64,000 bases of DNA from Rhodocyclaceae bacterium (GCA_006218025.1 VBWA01000011.1:98912-162911); one strand, 5' to 3'. Positions 55,241-63,826 are shown, counted from the stretch's first letter. Notes: generated by a model from the letters alone, not told the origin. Numbers and translations are program-made.

Positions 55241-55779
55241 TTCACGCTCCTCAGGCGTTGCTGCGCCGCCGGCGCCTCCAGAAGAAGCCCCCGCAGTGAT
55301 CCGCGTGCGCGGCACAGCCGGCTCATGACCGTGCCTATCGGTATCGCCAGAATTTCGGCGACCTCCGCGTAAGAAAAATCTTCCAGATCGACCAGGGTGA
55401 CGACCTGGCGCTGCCCCAGCGGCAGCACCGCAACCGCGGCCCGCACCCGGTTCACGGTTTGCTGGCGCTCCGCATGGCTATCCGGTCCCGGAAGATCCGA
55501 CGGCAGTTCGGCGAGAACCTCGTCATCGAGATCCTCGCGCCTGGTGCGCAGGTGGTCGATCCAGCAGCGGTTGAGAATCGCGAACAACCAGCTCATGAGG
55601 CGTGCGGACTCGCGCAGCTGTTCAAGCCTGGACAGTCCGCGCGTCAGGGCCTCCTGGGCCAGATCGTCGGCGAGAACCGCGTCGTGGCACCAGGCGAAGG
55701 CCAAGCGATACAGCCGCACGCGGCTTGCCTTGATCTGTTCCACCAGTTCGCGTTGTTCCCGCGACTGCAGCCACTTCAT
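55237..55779 (-). CDS. ECF-type RNA polymerase sigma factor
   Basis: 180 residues. Region 2 'LAFAWCHDAVLADDLAQEAL' and 'ARLMSWLFAILNRCWIDHLR'; region 4 'LVDLEDFSYAEVAEILAIPI' then 'GTVMSRLCRARGSLR' helix-turn-helix. Its stop overlaps the anti-sigma start. The promoter region carries GGAATAAA-N15-GTCTTA, matched on the other strand in front of the DsrE gene, so it probably activates both itself and that gene. GGAGG near 55789 fits ATG 55779. Confidence 0.92.
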   Translation of the reverse strand: MKWLQSREQRELVEQIKASRVRLYRLAFAWCHDAVLADDLAQEALTRGLSRLEQLRESARLMSWLFAILNRCWIDHLRTRREDLDDEVLAELPSDLPGPDSHAERQQTVNRVRAAVAVLPLGQRQVVTLVDLEDFSYAEVAEILAIPIGTVMSRLCRARGSLRGLLLEAPAAQQRLRSVK

Positions 55780-55801
55780 CGGTTTTTTCCTCCTGTCACG
55801 G

Positions 55802-55830
55802 TAAGACGCAGCATACGTCGGATTTATTCC
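55802..55830 (-). promoter_or_regulatory. ECF promoter of the sigma/anti-sigma operon
   Basis: On the minus strand: GGAATAAA (55830-55823), 15 bp, GTCTTA (55807-55802). The same elements at the same spacing occur on the plus strand at 55853-55881. Confidence 0.6.
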
Positions 55831-55852
55831 CTCAACTCATCATCGGCTGGAG

Positions 55853-55881
55853 GGAATAAACCCGGGTCCGCTTCCGTCTTG
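55853..55881 (+). promoter_or_regulatory. ECF promoter of the DsrE gene
   Basis: GGAATAAA (55853-55860), 15 bp, GTCTTG (55876-55881). With the minus-strand copy the -35 boxes form a perfect 11-bp inverted repeat, TTTATTCCCTC / GAGGGAATAAA, 16 bp apart. Confidence 0.6.
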
Positions 55882-55959
55882 TGGTGATGGCCGCCAAATA
55901 GTAGAGCGCTGAAGTCAGAAGCGGCCAGTAATTCCTTATCCAACCACAGAGGAGCCATC

Positions 55960-56385
55960 ATGATTCGCAAAACTTTCGTGCAGCTTGCACTTGCAGCATC
56001 GATGCTTGCGGCCGGAGCCCCGGCAGCGATTGCCGAGCCATCCAGGCCAAGCGTTGTAATCCAGGTCAGCGACGGCGATACGAAGAGCTGGAACCAGGCG
56101 CTGAACGTCATCAAGAACGTCCAGAACGAATACGGCAAGGACAAGGTCGATATCGAGCTGGTGGTCTTCGGCAATGGCTCGGGGATGCTCAAGTTCGATT
56201 CGCCGCTGGCGAACCGCATCGACGATACGCTGGCTAGCGGAGCAAGTGTCTCCATGTGCGAGAACACGATGAAGGGTCAAAAACTGACCAAGGCGGACAT
56301 GCATCCGAAGATCGGCTACGTGAAGGCCGGCATCATTGAAATCATCGAGAAAACCAAGAATGGCTGGACCGTGGTTCGGCCGTAG
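55960..56385 (+). CDS. Periplasmic DsrE-family protein
   Basis: 141 residues: signal peptide (to about residue 25, 'AAIA') and a DsrE-like domain with 'VVIQVSDGDTKSWNQALNVI', 'DIELVVFGNGSGML' and 'GASVSMCENTMKGQKL' (C100). The Cys-x-x-Thr-Met motif is that of the anti-sigma sensor domain. DsrE-type proteins carry sulfane sulfur or act as persulfide relays in sulfur metabolism. An AGAGGAG site precedes ATG. It is the probable main target of the sigma factor. Confidence 0.85.
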   Translation: MIRKTFVQLALAASMLAAGAPAAIAEPSRPSVVIQVSDGDTKSWNQALNVIKNVQNEYGKDKVDIELVVFGNGSGMLKFDSPLANRIDDTLASGASVSMCENTMKGQKLTKADMHPKIGYVKAGIIEIIEKTKNGWTVVRP

Positions 56386-56468
56386 CCATCAAGTGCCGGC
56401 GGAGCCGATTTTGTGTCGGCCCGCCGGGCGACGGTTGCGGGCAAAGTCCCTGAAAGATTCGAGCGGAT

Positions 56469-57268
56469 TCAGCCGGTCAGCAAGCCGTGCAGCATCTTCG
56501 TCGCCAGCAGCGCGAGGAATCCGCCGAAGGCGCCCTTTAGATGTTTGACCGGTAGCGTGTGGGCGAGCCGGGCGCCGACCGGCGCCAACAGAAAGCTGAT
56601 GGCGACGACGCCGATGAAGGCGGGCAGATAGATGTAGCCCAGCGAGAATTCCGGCAGGCCCGGCGTTTTCAGGCCGCTGAGGATGTAGCCGATGGTGCCG
56701 GCCACGGCGATGGGAAAGCCCAGCGCCGAGGATGTGCCGACCGCCTGGTGAATCACCACGTTGCAGAACACCATGAAGGGAATCGTCAGGAAGCCGCCAC
56801 CGGCCGCGACCAGGCTCGACACCATGCCGAACAGCGTGCCGGCGATGACCATGCCGAGGGTTCCCGGCAACTGGCTGTGCGGCTTGGGCTTGAAGTCGAG
56901 CATCATCTGCAGCGAGGCGTAATACACGATCGCGGTGAACACGATTGCCAGGGGCCGGGTCGGCACCCAGGTGGCGATGAAGGAGCCTCCCAGCGTGCCG
57001 ATCATCAATCCCGGCGCGAAGCTTTTCACGATATCCCAACGCACGGCGCCGTGGCTGTGATGCGCGCGCATGCTGGAAATCGACGTCAGCATGATGGTCG
57101 CCATCGAGGTGCCGAGCGCCAGATGCATGCTGTGCTCGACCGGGAAATCCTGCGCCGTGAACAACATGAACAGCAGCGGCACGATGGTCAGTCCGCCGCC
57201 GACGCCGAACAGGCCGGCGACGAAACCGGCGAACACGCCGAGCAGCGGATAGGCGAGCCACCAGACGG

Positions 57269-57272
<4 letters not shown>
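56469..57272 (-). CDS. TauE/SafE-family sulfite/anion exporter
   Basis: 267 residues with about eight TM helices in two similar halves; 'GFVAGLFGVGGGLTIVPLLF' and 'GMVSSLVAAGGGFLTIPFMV' are the doubled TauE/SafE motif. The family exports sulfite or sulfonates. It is coupled to the EVE gene by ATGA and lies beside the DsrE module, consistent with sulfur handling, but its own regulation is not visible. Confidence 0.9.
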
Positions 57273-57739
<467 letters not shown>

Positions 57740-57850
57740 ATCTAATTTAGCCCCTTCCGTCTGCGTCCGTGAGTAGCAGTCAGTGCATTGTTTTCTATTG
57801 AGTTATTGTCTTGCCCTGTCCTACCCCTTCCGATAGAATCCGTAACCAAT

Positions 57851-57873
57851 CCCCACCCATATTCACACCCAAA
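57851..57873 (+). repeat. Subterminal repeat, left (candidate integrase arm site)
   Basis: CCCCACCCA-T-ATTC-A-CACCCAAA matches 62792-62814 at 21 of 23 positions, same orientation. It lies just upstream of the integrase ribosome site. Confidence 0.55.
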
Positions 57874-57882
57874 GGAGGCTGT

Positions 57883-59232
57883 ATGGGCAAGCTGTCCCCA
57901 ATTAGCTGCGACAAGGCCAAACCCAAAACGGGACGTGACCGATTGCTGCCGGATGGTGATGGGTTGTATTTGCGTGTGCGTCCGCATGGGACAAAGACGT
58001 GGATTCTCGATTATGAATTTAGGGGCAAACGCCGGAAGCCGACGATTGGGAGTTTCGATTCTAACGGTGCGCCCGGAGAAAGTATCTCTGAATGGTTGCG
58101 CCATGGGCGTCTATCCATCGCCCAAGCCCGCTCTATCGCCGGTAACTGGAAAGCCGCCCGCCGCGCAGGGCATGATGCCTATGTCGAATGGGAGGCACAA
58201 CTTGCGAAAGAGGCGGGGGACGTGGCTGAAGTAGCTGCCGCGAAAGCCGCTGAGGCCGCTCAACCTACTGTGAGCGATGCTGTCAATCAATTCATGAGCA
58301 AACATATGGGGGGCAAGAAAAGCGCCCCGGCAATTCGTTATCGCTTGGATTTGCTGGCGGGCATTTTGGGCGACAGGAAAATTTCCACACTGAAACGACA
58401 GGATGTCATTGCAGCGCTTGAGACCATCGCGGAGGGGCGAAGGATAGATAGCGATGGCAAACGGGTTCCCGCGAAGCAACTGGCCGGGGAGGTACTGATT
58501 CAAGCCAAGCGAGTCTGGCGCTTTGCCGAAGCGCGGGAATGGGTATCTACATCCTGCATCGAACGCCTTACCCGTCGAGACTTTGACGCGAAGCCAGTAA
58601 AGCGGAGCACTGTGTTAAGAATCGATGAAGTTGTTGAACTTTGGCGGGCGCTGAACGACTCTCAGCGCTGCAAGTCTGATCCTGTCACTATCGCTGCCTT
58701 GAAGCTGGTCACCCTAACCGGGCAACGTGAGCGCGAAGTAACCGATGCTGAATGGAGTGAGTTCGATCTAGATGCCGGAATATGGAAAATCCCGGCAAAC
58801 CGAACAAAGAAGGAACGTGCCCACCTTGTGCACCTAGCCCCGCAGTCGGTCAAGATTCTTACTGAGTTGAAAACGCTAACGGGAAAAACGGCTTTCGTTT
58901 TCGCATCGCCAATCAAGGAAGGGCAACCCATTTTTGGCCGCAGCATCGCTGCCGCACTTGGAAAAATGTTTTCGCGGGGAGCGTTGCCTAACGTCACGAA
59001 ATGCCATGTTCATGACTTGCGCAGGACGCTGATTACCCGACTTCCTGATTTAGGCATCGAACCATTCATGGGCCACAAGATCGCAAATCATGTGTTGCCC
59101 GGTGTCTTGGCTCATTACAATCATGCGGAATACTTGGAGCAGCGCAAGGAAGCCCTTGAGAAGTGGGCCGACAGAATAGAAACGCTTGCAGCGCAAACAA
59201 ACGTCATTCAGCTTCAACGACCGGCAGCGTGA
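57883..59232 (+). CDS. Tyrosine-type site-specific integrase
   Basis: 449 residues. N-terminal arm-binding domain of the DUF4102/P4 integrase type ('GDGLYLRVRPHGTKTWILDY'), core-binding domain (about 130-230) and the C-terminal catalytic domain with 'LTGQREREVTDAEW' (Arg I), 'CHVHDLRRTLITRL' (HxxR) and 'ANHVLPGVLAHYNHAEYLEQ' (His and catalytic Tyr region). AAAGGAGG precedes ATG 57883. It should catalyse recombination between the 23-bp core sites. Confidence 0.95.
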   Translation: MGKLSPISCDKAKPKTGRDRLLPDGDGLYLRVRPHGTKTWILDYEFRGKRRKPTIGSFDSNGAPGESISEWLRHGRLSIAQARSIAGNWKAARRAGHDAYVEWEAQLAKEAGDVAEVAAAKAAEAAQPTVSDAVNQFMSKHMGGKKSAPAIRYRLDLLAGILGDRKISTLKRQDVIAALETIAEGRRIDSDGKRVPAKQLAGEVLIQAKRVWRFAEAREWVSTSCIERLTRRDFDAKPVKRSTVLRIDEVVELWRALNDSQRCKSDPVTIAALKLVTLTGQREREVTDAEWSEFDLDAGIWKIPANRTKKERAHLVHLAPQSVKILTELKTLTGKTAFVFASPIKEGQPIFGRSIAAALGKMFSRGALPNVTKCHVHDLRRTLITRLPDLGIEPFMGHKIANHVLPGVLAHYNHAEYLEQRKEALEKWADRIETLAAQTNVIQLQRPAA

Positions 59233-59234
59233 CC

Positions 59235-59594
59235 ATGAAAGATGCCTTGATGAAGTCTCCACCGCGCACAGCCGAGGAGGACGTGCCGGCAAGAATCCGC
59301 AGCAAGCGCATCGGAATGGCCTTTCGGCAGATGCGGATAGAGCGCGACGGCGTAACGCATGGGAGCACTCGACCGGAGAACATTCGCCTGCTTCCCGGTG
59401 AAACGACGGCTGCGCGCAATCTGAAAGTCATTCAACGGTTCCTCGAACTCAAGAAGACGCCGAAGTATCACGCTTCCAACTATGGCATCTTTTCGCAGTT
59501 GGCAAAGGAATTCGGCGGGCTCACGCGGCAATACATAGCCGAGAGGCTTGTATACCCATACTTGGAACAGCACGCTCTCACCAAAAAGAAATAG
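59235..59594 (+). CDS. Hypothetical protein of the element
   Basis: 119 residues, basic, no TM or signal peptide. Helical pattern with 'RIGMAFRQMRIERDG', 'NLKVIQRFLELKKTPKYHAS' and 'YGIFSQLAKEFGGLTRQYIA', the last possibly a helix-turn-helix. It starts 2 bp after the integrase stop and may be a DNA-binding partner (excision or copy control). I do not recognise a family. Confidence 0.6.
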   Translation: MKDALMKSPPRTAEEDVPARIRSKRIGMAFRQMRIERDGVTHGSTRPENIRLLPGETTAARNLKVIQRFLELKKTPKYHASNYGIFSQLAKEFGGLTRQYIAERLVYPYLEQHALTKKK

Positions 59595-59753
59595 CCGGTT
59601 GCGGTTGAGTTCAACCGGTTGCGATTTGATATGAGAACCCAGCATTCATGCGGGTTTCGGCAAAGCCACAATGGCAACTAGATTGCAACCAAGTGATTGG
59701 CCCATCCTCATGACATCCGGTACGTTCCGGAGCCATTTCAGGAGGTACAAATT

Positions 59754-60038
59754 ATGATTATTTCCGCACCCCACCCCGCTGCAATCTTGCGGCTTGCTCA
59801 GGTCATCAAGCGCACCGGGCTATCAAGAAGCACTATCTACCAGCGCATTGACGACGGTGCGTTTCCGCAACAAATCAGATTGGGGGCCAATTCTGTGGGC
59901 TGGATAGAGACAGAAATTGACGAATGGATTTCGTCGCGTATTCAGCAAAGCAGGAAAACCGCGAGTGCGGCGGTCCATGTTCGCCGCAGAGTATTGATCC
60001 CTAGGGTATCCGCGTCATCGGCAACAAGCTGCATCTGA
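59754..60038 (+). CDS. AlpA-like helix-turn-helix regulator
   Basis: 94 residues. 'ILRLAQVIKRTGLSRSTIYQ' and 'DDGAFPQQIRLGANSVGWIE' with 'EIDEWISSRI' match AlpA-type MerR-fold excisionase/regulators. An AGGAGG site lies 8 bp before ATG 59754. In related elements such proteins switch integrase expression or aid excision. The C-terminal 25 residues are not conserved-looking. Confidence 0.88.
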   Translation: MIISAPHPAAILRLAQVIKRTGLSRSTIYQRIDDGAFPQQIRLGANSVGWIETEIDEWISSRIQQSRKTASAAVHVRRRVLIPRVSASSATSCI

Positions 60039-60123
60039 TGTCATCAATCGGAAGGCATCGCATATCGCGGCCGCCGATTCTTACTGATTCGTATTTGCAA
60101 TTGATTTCAAAATCGGGGTTGTG

Positions 60124-60140
60124 GCGCTTCTAATAAGCGC
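60124..60140. repeat. Hairpin upstream of rep, candidate origin
   Basis: GCGCTT-CTAAT-AAGCGC: a perfect 6-bp stem with a 5-nt loop, 58 bp before the Rep start. Rolling-circle origins often place the nick site in such a loop. No other signal in the 160-bp gap stands out. Confidence 0.35.
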
Positions 60141-60198
60141 GTAAGACATACATAGTTTTGACATAGCATATGGTGAACAAGGTTCGATCATATTTCCT

Positions 60199-61104
60199 AT
60201 GCCAAGGTACCCGACTCTATTCATAGACAAGCTGGCGATTACCATTCCCATAGAAGCTCAGAGACGGGAAGAAGTGCGGCAGGCAGTCAATGAGTCTGCC
60301 GAACGATGGATGGATTTCATTTCTCTGGCAAGCATGCGAAATCGCAGCTATGAAGGGAAATTCAAATTCACTACACCGGAAGGCTATGTAGCGGCTCTGC
60401 TACTTCAACCCAGAAACCCTAGAAATAACTTTCTCAAGCTGGAGTATTCACCCAACAATTTTGGGGAGGCCGGGCGCGCAATGCTTGGCGACTACTTGAG
60501 GGACATTCTGGGGGCTGGTTATCTCGAAGACATTCTGAACGCCAGATTGACCCGTCTGGACGTTGCATTTGACGTGCGCAGGGTACCCCTCAAGGAATTG
60601 CTGATCGTCGATAGGCGGGGCGGTAAATCATCGATTATCAGGGGTGCACAAGGTGGGGATGCGGAGTCCTACTATTTCCCCTTCACGGGTACCAACCAGC
60701 TTTGCGTTTATGACAAGCTGCAACAGTTGATCGATACTCGGAAGCTGCTACCCCAGCCCAACCGTCGATATGCGCCATGGATTCGATTTGAATACCGTTA
60801 CCGAAGGCTGACCCGCTACACGCTCGCTGATGTTGTCGGGCGGATGGAAAACCCATTTCATAATTTTGAAGTTAAGCAGTTCAGTCCGGCTCAGGCGCGA
60901 ATCAGCCCTGAACGCCTACGGATGCTTTTCGACGGGTGTAGGCTAGCCGGGGCGGACTCGGTATTGCAGGAAGTGTCCGACACAGCTACCCGTGATCGAT
61001 TAGCACTGGCATATCAAACGTTTCCCGTACCCGCGTTCTGGTTACGTAGAACCTCGATTTGGGGAGGTTTCCCGAGCGCAATCCGGAACGCACTGCCACG
61101 ATAG
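60199..61104 (+). CDS. Replication initiation protein, Rep_trans/RstA-like
   Basis: 301 residues. 'LFIDKLAITIPI' at the start, 'FLKLEYSPNNFGEAGRAML', the signature 'LTRLDVAFDVRRVPL', 'TNQLCVYDKLQQLIDTRKLL' and 'WIRFEYRYRRL' match initiators of rolling-circle plasmids and filamentous phages (Rep_trans family). The catalytic Tyr is not certain. The ATG has a poor ribosome site, so a different start is possible. It would replicate the excised circle. Confidence 0.75.
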   Translation: MPRYPTLFIDKLAITIPIEAQRREEVRQAVNESAERWMDFISLASMRNRSYEGKFKFTTPEGYVAALLLQPRNPRNNFLKLEYSPNNFGEAGRAMLGDYLRDILGAGYLEDILNARLTRLDVAFDVRRVPLKELLIVDRRGGKSSIIRGAQGGDAESYYFPFTGTNQLCVYDKLQQLIDTRKLLPQPNRRYAPWIRFEYRYRRLTRYTLADVVGRMENPFHNFEVKQFSPAQARISPERLRMLFDGCRLAGADSVLQEVSDTATRDRLALAYQTFPVPAFWLRRTSIWGGFPSAIRNALPR

Positions 61105-61266
61105 GAAAATACATTAAACCGAAACAAGACTGCTTTGGGCACTTTTGCGCGAATTAACGAGAATCGACTGACTTTTTTCGCATAAAAATCGGCCGTGCAA
61201 ATTGGTGCCGATTTTGTTGTTCCGGCGCAGCCAGTTTTCTGTACGCACACCGCTTCCAATTCAGCC

Positions 61267-61602
61267 CTACAAATTTTTTTGCGCAGCTCTCGACTTCCGC
61301 GCAAGGTACTTCTTGACCTCGTGCCATTGCTGACGGGGGAGGGAATGCAACAGCAACATCAACTCCGCCAATAATTCGTCTTCTGCGTAGAAGTAAGGTA
61401 CTGGCACCATCAGTACGGCGGCTAGATTTTTCAGCGTCAGCAGATCGGGCACATGCTTGCCACGCTCATACTGATTGACTCGCGGACTGGCGGAAAACTC
61501 ATCTATACCGGCACTGATGCCCAAAGCTTTTTGCGAAAGCCCTGTACGCTCTCTGGCCTCCCGCAAACGCCTTGACACAATAGGCAACCCGGTATTCGGC
61601 AT
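61267..61602 (-). CDS. XRE-family transcriptional regulator
   Basis: 111 residues. Helix-turn-helix 'LREARERTGLSQKALGISAG' with 'SPRVNQYERGKHVPD' in the recognition helix, and a C-terminal helix region 'EDELLAELMLLLHSLPRQQW'. It is divergent from the membrane nuclease gene across 107 bp holding paired palindromes, so it probably represses itself and that gene. The ATG ribosome site is poorly spaced. Confidence 0.88.
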   Translation of the reverse strand: MPNTGLPIVSRRLREARERTGLSQKALGISAGIDEFSASPRVNQYERGKHVPDLLTLKNLAAVLMVPVPYFYAEDELLAELMLLLHSLPRQQWHEVKKYLARKSRAAQKNL

Positions 61603-61628
61603 CCCTTAACCCTATGAAACTCCGTGGT

Positions 61629-61682
61629 TAAGAGATTCTTAGTATTCCCTTGACCGGGCTACTAAGGAATGCTTAGTATTGG
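61629..61682. promoter_or_regulatory. Operator-like repeats between XRE and nuclease genes
   Basis: Two small palindromes, TAAGA-GAT-TCTTA (61629-61641) and ACTAAG-GAATG-CTTAGT (61661-61677), each followed by a shared CTTAGTATT (61638-61646 and 61672-61680). The direct repeats start 34 bp apart, about three turns. They are suited for the adjacent XRE regulator. Confidence 0.5.
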
Positions 61683-61709
61683 TTTTCCTTTGTCATGAGG
61701 TAGCGGAAG

Positions 61710-62744
61710 GTGCGCATCTACATGCATCCGATCTTAGGTGCATTCTTTCTACTGTTCCTTGGCTTCACTTTCTTTACTTCGACTGAAGTGGGAAAGGGAT
61801 TGTGGGAGGCGCTCCGCGCTGCCTTCTACGTCTTAATTGTGGTCGCTCCTATCTATGCTTCCTTTACCTTCCTACAGCGCATCTCTAGTCCGAAGCCTTC
61901 CCCGTTCTGGGATAAAGAAAACTATTACGAGTTGCTGGGCCTAGAGGTAGCCGCCCCTGAAGACCAAATCATAAGGCGGTGCCTTGAGTTGGCCGAACCC
62001 TTTAGACCAGATATCCACGGAGAATGCCCCGCAAATAGGCAACGATTCGATCAAATTGAGCGGGCCTACCACACCTTGACTGATCGAAAAATTCGGAAAG
62101 CCTACGACATTGCTTTGACAGAGCAACAGAAACCAAAAAAGGCAATGACCAAGTTGAGAAGCGTTATCTGGAAGCATGCTGAAGAATTATTAAGAAAGCG
62201 GCGAAGGCTAGTTACTGACAAGGGATACGGAATCCTAGATGATTCAAAATGGATTCGCGAAAAGCGCATTTTCATTTCCACCATCCTGCGACCTGCGGCA
62301 AACAGTGAGGTCGACATAATTGGGGTCGAGGGCGCTGATAAATTGATTGAGAGCTGCTTGGATGCAAAAGTTAGGTCAGGCAGCAGTGGTAAGTCCCGCT
62401 CCCAATCAACAATAGACCCAATCGAGTTCGAGCATCACTGTGCCAGTATCTTGGAGAAGGCAGGGTGGAGGGTCTCTACCACCAAGGCATCAGGAGATCA
62501 GGGGGCGGATATTATTGCAAAGAAGAGCGGTCTTACCGTAGTGGTACAGTGCAAGCAATACTCTCAGCCAGTAGGGAACGCTGCGGTACAGGAGGCTTAT
62601 GCAGCAAAGGCGCATTACCGCGCAGATAAAGCGGCGGTGGTAACGAATTCCACGTATACCAAGTCAGCAATTGAGCTTGCCGAATCCACTGGCGTCTTGC
62701 TCCTACATCAAGACGAATTGCAAGACTTGTTCTCCAAGCTTTAG
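61710..62744 (+). CDS. Membrane-anchored J-like domain/Mrr nuclease fusion
   Basis: 344 residues. Two TM helices (about 5-22 and 34-55), a J-like domain (about 71-136, 'NYYELLGLEVAAPEDQIIRR' and 'FDQIERAYHTLTDRKIRKAY') whose HPD motif reads RPD, a linker, and a C-terminal Mrr-type endonuclease domain (about 236-340) with 'EHHCASILEKAGWRVSTTKA', 'SGDQGADIIAKKSGLTVVVQ' and CKQY, i.e. the D...QxK catalytic set of the Mrr/PD-(D/E)xK fold. GTG 61710 or ATG 61722 could be the start. This is a candidate defence cargo; the nuclease target is unknown. Confidence 0.8.
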   Translation: MRIYMHPILGAFFLLFLGFTFFTSTEVGKGLWEALRAAFYVLIVVAPIYASFTFLQRISSPKPSPFWDKENYYELLGLEVAAPEDQIIRRCLELAEPFRPDIHGECPANRQRFDQIERAYHTLTDRKIRKAYDIALTEQQKPKKAMTKLRSVIWKHAEELLRKRRRLVTDKGYGILDDSKWIREKRIFISTILRPAANSEVDIIGVEGADKLIESCLDAKVRSGSSGKSRSQSTIDPIEFEHHCASILEKAGWRVSTTKASGDQGADIIAKKSGLTVVVQCKQYSQPVGNAAVQEAYAAKAHYRADKAAVVTNSTYTKSAIELAESTGVLLLHQDELQDLFSKL

Positions 62745-62791
62745 TTGGATAGTTGAGCGAACTGATTTCAGGGAGGCAGACGTAGGGCTTT

Positions 62792-62814
62792 CCCCACCCA
62801 GATTCCCACCCAAA
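62792..62814 (+). repeat. Subterminal repeat, right (candidate integrase arm site)
   Basis: Matches 57851-57873 at 21 of 23 positions, same orientation, 87 bp inside attR. Confidence 0.55.
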
Positions 62815-62901
62815 TAGCTAACACGTGAAATCTCACGTCAAGGCCATATCCTATAGATTGCCTGTTAGCAACGGATTACAGGGATTTACTGGTTAATGTA
62901 T

Positions 62902-62924
62902 GTCTTCATCAGCCAGTAACGCAT
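62902..62924. repeat. Right attachment site core
   Basis: 23 bp identical to 57717-57739. It keeps the original upstream sequence of the EVE gene at its right side. Confidence 0.92.
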
Positions 62925-62965
62925 TTTGGATTTTTCCCTTTCAGCCCGAGTTTAAGCGAGCCGCG

Positions 62966-62995
62966 TTGGATTTTGGATTTCTCATCGGCGATAAT
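62966..62995 (+). promoter_or_regulatory. Candidate sigma-70 promoter of the FAH gene
   Basis: TTGGAT (62966-62971), 18 bp, GATAAT (62990-62995), 57 bp before the ATG. Confidence 0.4.
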
Positions 62996-63052
62996 TCACC
63001 GGATTCGCCAAATTGACGATGATCGGCAGACCGGTCTTGAGGGAGAGCAGGA

Positions 63053-63826
63053 ATGAAGTGGTTGCGCTTTACCAGCAGGGGCAAGTCCGGTTTCGGCACG
63101 CTTGACGGCAATGCCATTGCCATCTATTCGGGCGACATGTTCGGCGTTTGCAGCCCGACAGGAGAACACGTCGCCACGGCGGATATCGAATGGCTGACAC
63201 CTTGTGTTCCGGGCAAGATGATCGGTCTGTGGAACAACTTTCGCGCCGCCGCGGAAAAGAACGGCAATGCGATTCCGCCGGAGCCGCTGTACTTCATCAA
63301 GGGCGCCAACAGCTACTGCGCCCACCGCCAGCCGATCATCGCGCCGCGGAGCCATGACGGTCGGGTGATCTACGAAGGCGAACTGGCGGTGGTGATCGGC
63401 AAGGCCGCGAGCGGCGTCAGCGTCGCGGACGCGCCGGCCCACATCTTCGGCTACAGCTGCGCCAACGACGTCACGGCGCCGGAGCTGCTCAAGCGCGACG
63501 AGAGCTTCACGCAATGGACACGAGCCAAGAGCTTCGACACCTTCGGCGTATTCGGCCCGGTGATCGAGACCGACTTCGACCCGGCCGGCGGTGAACTGGC
63601 GACCCTGCTCAACGGTCGCGAGCGGCAGCGCTATGCCTTCGCCGACATGATCTTCGCCCCGGCGCAACTGGTCTCGCTGATCTCGCAGGATATGACGCTC
63701 CTGCCCGGCGACGTGATCCTCTGCGGTACCTCGCTGGGCGCGATGCCGATGAAGCCGGGTAGCACGGTCGAGGTGGTGATCGAGGGCGTCGGCATTCTGG
63801 TCAACGAGTATCGCGCGGCGCCGTAG
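63053..63826 (+). CDS. Fumarylacetoacetate hydrolase family protein
   Basis: 257 residues. The metal-binding Glu-Glu-Asp set appears as 'VIYEGELAVVIGKAA' and 'FGYSCANDVTAPELLKRD'; 'GDVILCGTSLGAMPMKPGS' is the conserved C-terminal block. The family includes acylpyruvases, 2-keto-4-pentenoate hydratases and oxaloacetate decarboxylases; the exact substrate is open. A GAGGAGCAG-like region (GAGAGCAGG) precedes ATG 63053. It begins just beyond the integrated element, so its promoter lies outside it. Confidence 0.88.
   Translation: MKWLRFTSRGKSGFGTLDGNAIAIYSGDMFGVCSPTGEHVATADIEWLTPCVPGKMIGLWNNFRAAAEKNGNAIPPEPLYFIKGANSYCAHRQPIIAPRSHDGRVIYEGELAVVIGKAASGVSVADAPAHIFGYSCANDVTAPELLKRDESFTQWTRAKSFDTFGVFGPVIETDFDPAGGELATLLNGRERQRYAFADMIFAPAQLVSLISQDMTLLPGDVILCGTSLGAMPMKPGSTVEVVIEGVGILVNEYRAAP

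Larger units (their letters stand above)
62745..63052. other. Right end of the element and upstream region of the FAH gene
   Basis: This gap holds the subterminal repeat (62792-62814), a hairpin ACGTGA-AATC-TCACGT (62823-62838), the attR core (62902-62924) and then the former upstream region of the EVE gene, with AAAGGGA before its displaced start (minus strand). From that start an orphan frame of 12 codons (MRYWLMKTYINQ) runs into the element and stops. Confidence 0.7.

Noticed and set aside
60158..60163. TTGACA upstream of rep
   Set aside because: A perfect -35 hexamer, but no acceptable -10 box at 16-18 bp, so no promoter was called.
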